Of a DNA stretch of 64,000 nt, positions 59,954-64,000 are shown piece by piece (positions within the stretch are counted from its first letter, which is position 1; every line of letters begins with the position of its first letter). The DNA comes from SZUA-35 sp963781035 (GTDB lineage: Bacteria > Actinomycetota > Acidimicrobiia > Acidimicrobiales > SZUA-35). The notes under the pieces were generated by a model, which was not told where the DNA came from, ran no database searches, and was given only the letters and a program-made list of their open reading frames with translations. Location: positions 62,001 through 126,000 of the forward strand of contig CAWAEN010000007.1 in assembly GCA_963781035.1 (NCBI GenBank), given 5' to 3'. The translations under genes and the position numbers were made by a program.

Positions 59954-60103
59954 ATGGGGACGCTACTGCCTCCGCCCGCGCGAGGATGCCGGCTGCAAAC
60001 GCGAGCATCGAGGTCGGAGTGGCCTGGGAGCGAGGACTCGGCCGCAGGCCGCCGCAGCGCAGCAGGACCACGCAGACCTCGGAGCGTTCGGGCAGCAGGC
60101 CGG

Positions 60104-60880
60104 TCAGCCGGCGGGTGTGGCGAGGCGGGCTCGGGTGAGGAATGCCGTGTGAGCCACCATGCGATGGTCCGGTCGAACGGCCTGACCCTCGATGTACCAG
60201 CCGCGATGCAGCACCTCGATGGTCTTCTCCTCGATGAAGTACGTTGTCGACAGCACCTCACGGAACCTCACGGCCTGCGTGATGGACGGCGTGTAGGCAA
60301 CGATGATGCCTCCGGGTCGCAACACCTTCTGGGCGTGCGGAACGACCTGCCAGGGCTCGGGAAGATCGAGCATCACCCGGTCGTAGGAGCCGTCGATGGG
60401 TTCGTAGGCCGACCGGATCTCGATGCTGTAGCGGTCGCTGACGTCACCAAGGAAACCTTCGATGTTCTTCCGGGCACGGCTGGCGAAATCCTCGCGGATC
60501 TCGTAGCCGGTCACGGTTGCGCCGGCTCGGAGCAGTGCCATCGACAGCGCCCCCGATCCGATGCCGGATTCGAACACCTCGGCCCCGGGACCGATGTCGC
60601 CGAGGGTCATCATCGGCGCCAGATCCTTCGGATAGATGACCTGAGCGCCGCGTGGCATCTCGAGGACGTATTCCTCGAAGGTGGGGCGGAAGGCCCGGAA
60701 CCGCTGCCCTTTGGTGGACGAGATCTCGACGCCCTCGGGATGCCCGATCAGCAGATCGTGCGACGTGATGCCGGCGTGAGAGTGGAACTCTCCGCCCTCT
60801 TCGAGCCTGATGAGATACCGACGACCGCGCCCGTCGGTGAGCAGCACGAGGTCATCGAGCTGGAGGTTTCCGAGTGGCAA
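60104..60880 (-). CDS. trmI: tRNA (adenine-58-N1)-methyltransferase TrmI
   Basis: Methylates N1 of A58 in the T loop of tRNAs using S-adenosylmethionine. 258 residues, intact. QLDDLVLLTDGRGRRYLIRL (N-terminal barrel), ISSTKGQRFRAFRPTFEEYVLEM (split), PRGAQVIYPKDLAPMM, VFESGIGSGALSMALLRAG (SAM motif I), VMLDLPEPWQVV (motif IV). In many Actinobacteria it sits next to the proteasome genes; here it is about 60 kb away, behind three small genes. Confidence 0.95.
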   Translation of the reverse strand: MPLGNLQLDDLVLLTDGRGRRYLIRLEEGGEFHSHAGITSHDLLIGHPEGVEISSTKGQRFRAFRPTFEEYVLEMPRGAQVIYPKDLAPMMTLGDIGPGAEVFESGIGSGALSMALLRAGATVTGYEIREDFASRARKNIEGFLGDVSDRYSIEIRSAYEPIDGSYDRVMLDLPEPWQVVPHAQKVLRPGGIIVAYTPSITQAVRFREVLSTTYFIEEKTIEVLHRGWYIEGQAVRPDHRMVAHTAFLTRARLATPAG

Positions 60881-60893
60881 GGTGGGGTGGACG

Positions 60894-61202
60894 TCAGCCC
60901 TTGCGGGCCCGACGAAGCTCCTTCTTGAGTTGCTTGGCTCGCGCCTTCTCGGTTCGGCTGGTGCCTTGTCGGACTTCTTGCGGCCTTGATCTGTTTGATC
61001 TGCTGCTTGTGGGTGATGTCGAGGTGTTCGATGACGATCTTGTCACCTGGCTTGGTGGCCGACATGTCGATCAGCTCGCGGCGCCCGGTGCGGTTCTTCG
61101 CGAAGCGGAACAGCGCCATGAGACCCGAGGTGAACACCCACGAACGCGCCGGGCCCGCCGATGCCCTTCGCGAATGCCGAACTTGACGATTCGCTTCAGC
61201 AC
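60894..61202 (-). CDS. Small basic hypothetical protein (frame breaks)
   Basis: The composite starts at the GTG at 61202 (VLKRIVKFGIREG), continues as AGPARSWVFTSGLMALFRFA and AKNRTGRRELIDMSATKPGD, then KIVIEHLDITHKQQIKQIKA, and ends in a lysine/arginine coil KAPAEP..KQLKKELRRARKG. Frame changes near 61165, 60985 and 60925. About 102 residues. It overlaps the upstream gene stop by one base (TAGTG) and leads into trmI after 13 bases. A weak hydrophobic stretch near residue 20 may touch the membrane. Function unknown. Confidence 0.55.
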
Positions 61203-61411
61203 TAGAGCCGACGGATCTCGAGCACGGTGCTCTTCTTCTTGCCGGCATTTCGGCCGAGGACGTAGATGATCATCAGCAGGAGGACGGCGACGACGGTTCC
61301 GCCGACGGCTGCCTTCTTCTTGGAGTCCTGGGCGACGGTGTCGACCTGACCCTGGATGTCGCGGAACTTGTTCTCGAGATCGGCTGGCGTGATCTTGGAC
61401 TGTTCTGTCAT
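61202..61411 (-). CDS. Small single-pass membrane protein
   Basis: A 69-residue protein from the ATG at 61411: an acidic helical N-terminus (ITPADLENKFRDIQGQVDTV), one membrane helix (AVGGTVVAVLLLMIIYVLG) and a basic end (RNAGKKKSTVLEIRRL). Its start overlaps the stop of the preceding gene by four bases (ATGA). Family unknown to me. Confidence 0.7.
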   Translation of the reverse strand: MTEQSKITPADLENKFRDIQGQVDTVAQDSKKKAAVGGTVVAVLLLMIIYVLGRNAGKKKSTVLEIRRL

Positions 61412-61725
61412 GACACAGCTTTCTTGGCACGGAGGAGCGAGAGGACGAGGACGCCGATCATCACGGCGAGGACACCGAGCGTGATCCCGTACGGAGCGAG
61501 CGAACCCCAACCGCCGCCACGGAACGAGTCGACTTCCGACTGGAAGAACCGGAGCGTCCCGAATCCGGTGAACATGATCCCGAGGAACACGAAGACGGCG
61601 CCGGCGATCCCCTTTCCGAGATAACCGCCGAGCGTCTTGAGCGGCTCGACCGTCTCCTGCTTGGCGTAGGTCACCAGCATCTGCTGGAGTTCCTTCGCCT
61701 CGTCCAATGGATTCGCTTTGGCCAC
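61408..61725 (-). CDS. Small membrane protein, holin/DUF1469-like
   Basis: A 105-residue protein: an N-terminal amphipathic part (NPLDEAKELQQMLVTYAKQE) and two membrane helices (GIAGAVFVFLGIMFTGFGTL and APYGITLGVLAVMIGVLVL) with a short SFRGGGW loop between. This layout is like actinobacterial phage-holin/DUF1469-type small membrane proteins. First gene of the chain of overlapping small genes leading to trmI. Confidence 0.72.
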   Translation of the reverse strand: MAKANPLDEAKELQQMLVTYAKQETVEPLKTLGGYLGKGIAGAVFVFLGIMFTGFGTLRFFQSEVDSFRGGGWGSLAPYGITLGVLAVMIGVLVLSLLRAKKAVS

Positions 61726-61782
61726 CCGGTGCTCCTGTCGATCTGCCTCGATTCGAGAGTGTAGGGCGGGACGGTCGCGAGT

Positions 61783-62430
61783 TCAGCGTTGCGGGTCTCC
61801 GTTCTGGAAGAGCTCGAACTCGAAGAGCTCCTGCGCGCCGCGGAGGGCCTCGTCAATCAGGGGAAGGCGCTGCTCGGGACCGTCGGCGCAGAGGAAGCCC
61901 TGTCGGTCGAGTTGCGCCACCGGTGACAGCGCCGCGAGTTGGGCGATGCCGATCTCGGGGTCAGGGTCGATGTCGGGAATGGGCCCGACGTCGTAGCCCG
62001 CTTCGGAGGCAGTTGCGAGACACCGGTTGAACATCGACACCGTCCGGGCCAGTTCGAGACGGAGATCTCGCGAGGGCTCGACGTCCGGCCAGTCCTCGAC
62101 ATCGGCGCAGGGATATGGCTGGTCGTCGAGCCACTCGATCACCCGATAGCGCCGAGTACCAACCGTGGCGACCACCCACCGTCCGTCGTCGAACTGCTCG
62201 TGCTCGATGATCCTGGCCACGGTGCCGACCGAGGTGCGAATGTCGCCGCCTCCGACCTCGAAGCCTCGCTCGATGAGGGGGACGCCGAACTCCATCGACG
62301 GAGGTTCGTTCCCGTCGCCGACGATCACGTCGAACATGAGTGCTCGGTAGCGCTCCTCGAAGATGTGCAGCGGCATCACCATCGAGGGGAACAGCACGGT
62401 GCCGAGAGGGAACTGAGGCAAGGCCGTCAT
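61783..62430 (-). CDS. LON peptidase substrate-binding domain protein
   Basis: A 215-residue protein with the N-terminal (substrate-binding) domain of Lon protease but no AAA or protease part: FPLGTVLFPSMVMPLHIFEE, YRALMFDVIVGDGNEPPS (split), GTVARIIEHEQFDDGRWVV and GTRRYRVIEWLDDQPY. Such stand-alone proteins are common in bacteria; the role is not established. Intact. It starts a few bases after the carboxypeptidase gene ends. Confidence 0.92.
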   Translation of the reverse strand: MTALPQFPLGTVLFPSMVMPLHIFEERYRALMFDVIVGDGNEPPSMEFGVPLIERGFEVGGGDIRTSVGTVARIIEHEQFDDGRWVVATVGTRRYRVIEWLDDQPYPCADVEDWPDVEPSRDLRLELARTVSMFNRCLATASEAGYDVGPIPDIDPDPEIGIAQLAALSPVAQLDRQGFLCADGPEQRLPLIDEALRGAQELFEFELFQNGDPQR

Positions 62431-62432
62431 GG

Positions 62433-63958
62433 TCAGACGCTAGCTGAGCGGGTAGAGGCTCCAACGGATCGAGCTCGTCGGTCGGCGGTGCCTCTGGATA
62501 TTCGACGAGCTCCTCGACGAACGGCTCCTGGCCGTCTCGAACGCTGGCGTCGACGATCTCTGCGTTCGAGATGTAGGCGAAGGTGATGACGGTGTCGTGA
62601 TCGTCGGCGGAGACGACGAATCCGCTCAGCGCCGTACTCGGGTTGAGGGTGCCGGTCTTGGCGAACACGTGGCCGTCGGCATCGGTGTCGACGTGGCGGA
62701 GGGCCAAGCTGCCGCGCTCGCCGCCGATGCTCAGCGACCGGGCCAGCGGCGAATCGATGCCGGAGGTCACCAGGATCTCGTTGAGCAAACCGCAGGTGAC
62801 GCGGTTGGATTCGGCCAGACCGGACCCGTCCGAGATGACGATCCCCTGGAGTTCGAAGTCGGGGTTCCGGGCGAGGACCGTGCGCACGGCGCGGGTCCCG
62901 GCGAGGGTCGATCCCTCTCCTTCGATCGCCAGGCCGATGTGTTTGAGCAGGATCTCGGCACCGAAGTTGTTGCTCCACGAGTTGACGTGGGTGACGATGT
63001 CGGCGAGTGGCTGCGAGCGGACCGTCGCAACGTCGGTCGCGCCTTCCGGTTCCACTCCGATCACCGTTCCGCCGACGGTGATGCCCCGGTCGGCGAGGAG
63101 CTGGCGGAGGACGTCTGCCGCCTGAACGGCCGGATCCGGAGCTGCGGTCCGGAGGGAGAACGCTGGATTGGTCTCGCCCCAGTCGATGTAGCCCTCGTTG
63201 ACGGCGAGCGCCGACAGCGGCCCTGATTGGTTCTGGAGGATCAGCCGCTCGGCCCAGGGGCCGAAGCGAACTCGCGTCGAACATGGAATCGTCGGCGATG
63301 ATCGACCCGGTGATCGAGCTGATGCCCGGTGACGGCGATGCCGTCGGCGAGGTCCTCCAGCCTGGTCCAAGCCCGCGGGTAGTCATCCGGAATGATCTCT
63401 CCGGCCTCGTCGCGTTCGATGTACTGGACACGCCACGCATCGGTGACGAGGAACGGATCGCCGCCGCCGACGAAGTAGAGGTCTCCGTCGAGCACGCCGT
63501 CGGTGATGTCGACCGACGCGGCTCACCCTCGTGGTGAAGCGGGTGTCGGCGGGCAACACTTCGAGTGCGGCGTAGGTGGTCACCAGTTTCTGGTTGGAAG
63601 CCGGGATCAGCGCCAGGTTGCCACCCTGATTCACCAGCTGCCGCCCGTCGACTTCGACGATCAGGCATGTCTGGAGATCGGGTTGTGCCGTTTGCAGCCC
63701 GTCGACGAATGTGGCGATCGCCGGTTGGAGTGCATCGTCGGCGATGGGAGCCTGCAGTGTCTCGGGGACCCGCCGAGCCGACAGCAGCGGCGTACCGAGC
63801 TCGTTCTCGTAGGCAACCGGAACGAGGCTCGCATCGTCGGTGTCGGTCGCCTTCGATGCCTGCCAGGATCCGAACGCCAGGCCGGTGAGCAGGGCAAGCG
63901 GGAGCCAACGACGGATCAACGCAACGACCGAGGTCGGAGCTGCAGGGTTGGAAGCCAT
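62433..63958 (-). CDS. dacB: D-alanyl-D-alanine carboxypeptidase/endopeptidase, PBP4/DacB family (frame breaks)
   Basis: Penicillin-binding cell-wall enzyme that trims or cuts peptide cross-links. From the ATG at 63958: a signal/anchor helix (WLPLALLTGLAFGSWQA), the SxxK box in IPASNQKLVTTYAALE, LDGDLYFVGGGDPFLV, the SxN region SWSNNFGAEILLKHIG, and KTG in VFAKTGTLN. Frame changes near 63500 and 63320. The exact C-terminus is uncertain: a stop is at 62433 in one frame, while another frame runs on. About 500 residues, as in the family. Confidence 0.88.
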
Positions 63959-64000
63959 TGCGGCCAGACGGTAGTGCGTGCTGCGACTACAGATCGCGGC

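Noticed and set aside
59954..60103. Open frames in the gap between the NUDIX gene and trmI
   Set aside because: They are Arg/Pro/Ala-rich with no ribosome-binding site or recognisable motif, and they overlap both neighbours.

Overview
The window is high-GC actinobacterial chromosome, most like class Acidimicrobiia (Ilumatobacter-type). The evidence is a Pup-proteasome locus (end of prcA, pafA, pafB, pafC), a mycothione-reductase-like enzyme, two F420-type luciferase-like oxidoreductases, a HelY helicase, a HelD-type helicase, DUF4193-like and DUF3048 proteins, many GTG starts and many 1-4 nt gene overlaps. I found no rRNA, tRNA, CRISPR array, insertion sequence or prophage, and no stretch whose composition stands apart. 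It reads as core chromosome rather than an island.

Layout. 0-5 kb: Pup ligation and its WYL regulators, then signal peptidase I. 5-7 kb (minus): a glycerophosphodiesterase / secreted RNase Sa-like / barstar operon. 7-16 kb (plus): zinc-ribbon protein, TatB, TatC, HelY, lipid-kinase-like protein, long ThyX-like protein, LysM-transglycosylase, a very acidic DUF4193-like protein and a GNAT. 16-21 kb: an unknown protein with a low-complexity tail, a tyrosine recombinase, and a divergent AAA ATPase / helix-turn-helix pair. 21-31 kb: HelD, DMT exporter, DUF3048 lipoprotein, diguanylate cyclase, ABC-F, SelO. 31-41 kb: glucose-6-phosphate isomerase, J-domain protein, F420 enzymes, metallo-hydrolase, PAS/degenerate GGDEF protein, mycothione reductase, DUF983, enoyl-CoA hydratase, lipoprotein. 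41-47 kb: YceI, then glycogen metabolism (glgC opposite glgA-glgX). 47-64 kb: coaA operon, NUDIX and TetR genes, LytR_C, MFS, epoxide hydrolase, PEP carboxylase, acyl-CoA dehydrogenase with a metallo-hydrolase, trmI behind three small overlapping genes, LON-domain protein, and a DD-carboxypeptidase.

About two dozen otherwise convincing genes are broken by single-base frame changes, often in short homopolymers, while the composite protein keeps its active-site residues. I read this as residual indel error in the assembly, not as pseudogenes. Such genes are given as one feature spanning all fragments, with the break positions noted.

The most interesting items are the RNase/barstar pair, the duplicated ThyX-like protein with complementary degenerate motifs, a cluster of strong hairpins between the divergent yceI and glgC, a near-perfect 21-bp dyad upstream of glgXA, the divergent AAA ATPase/HTH pair, and a chain of tiny membrane/basic proteins in front of trmI. 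No clearly new multi-gene system was proven.
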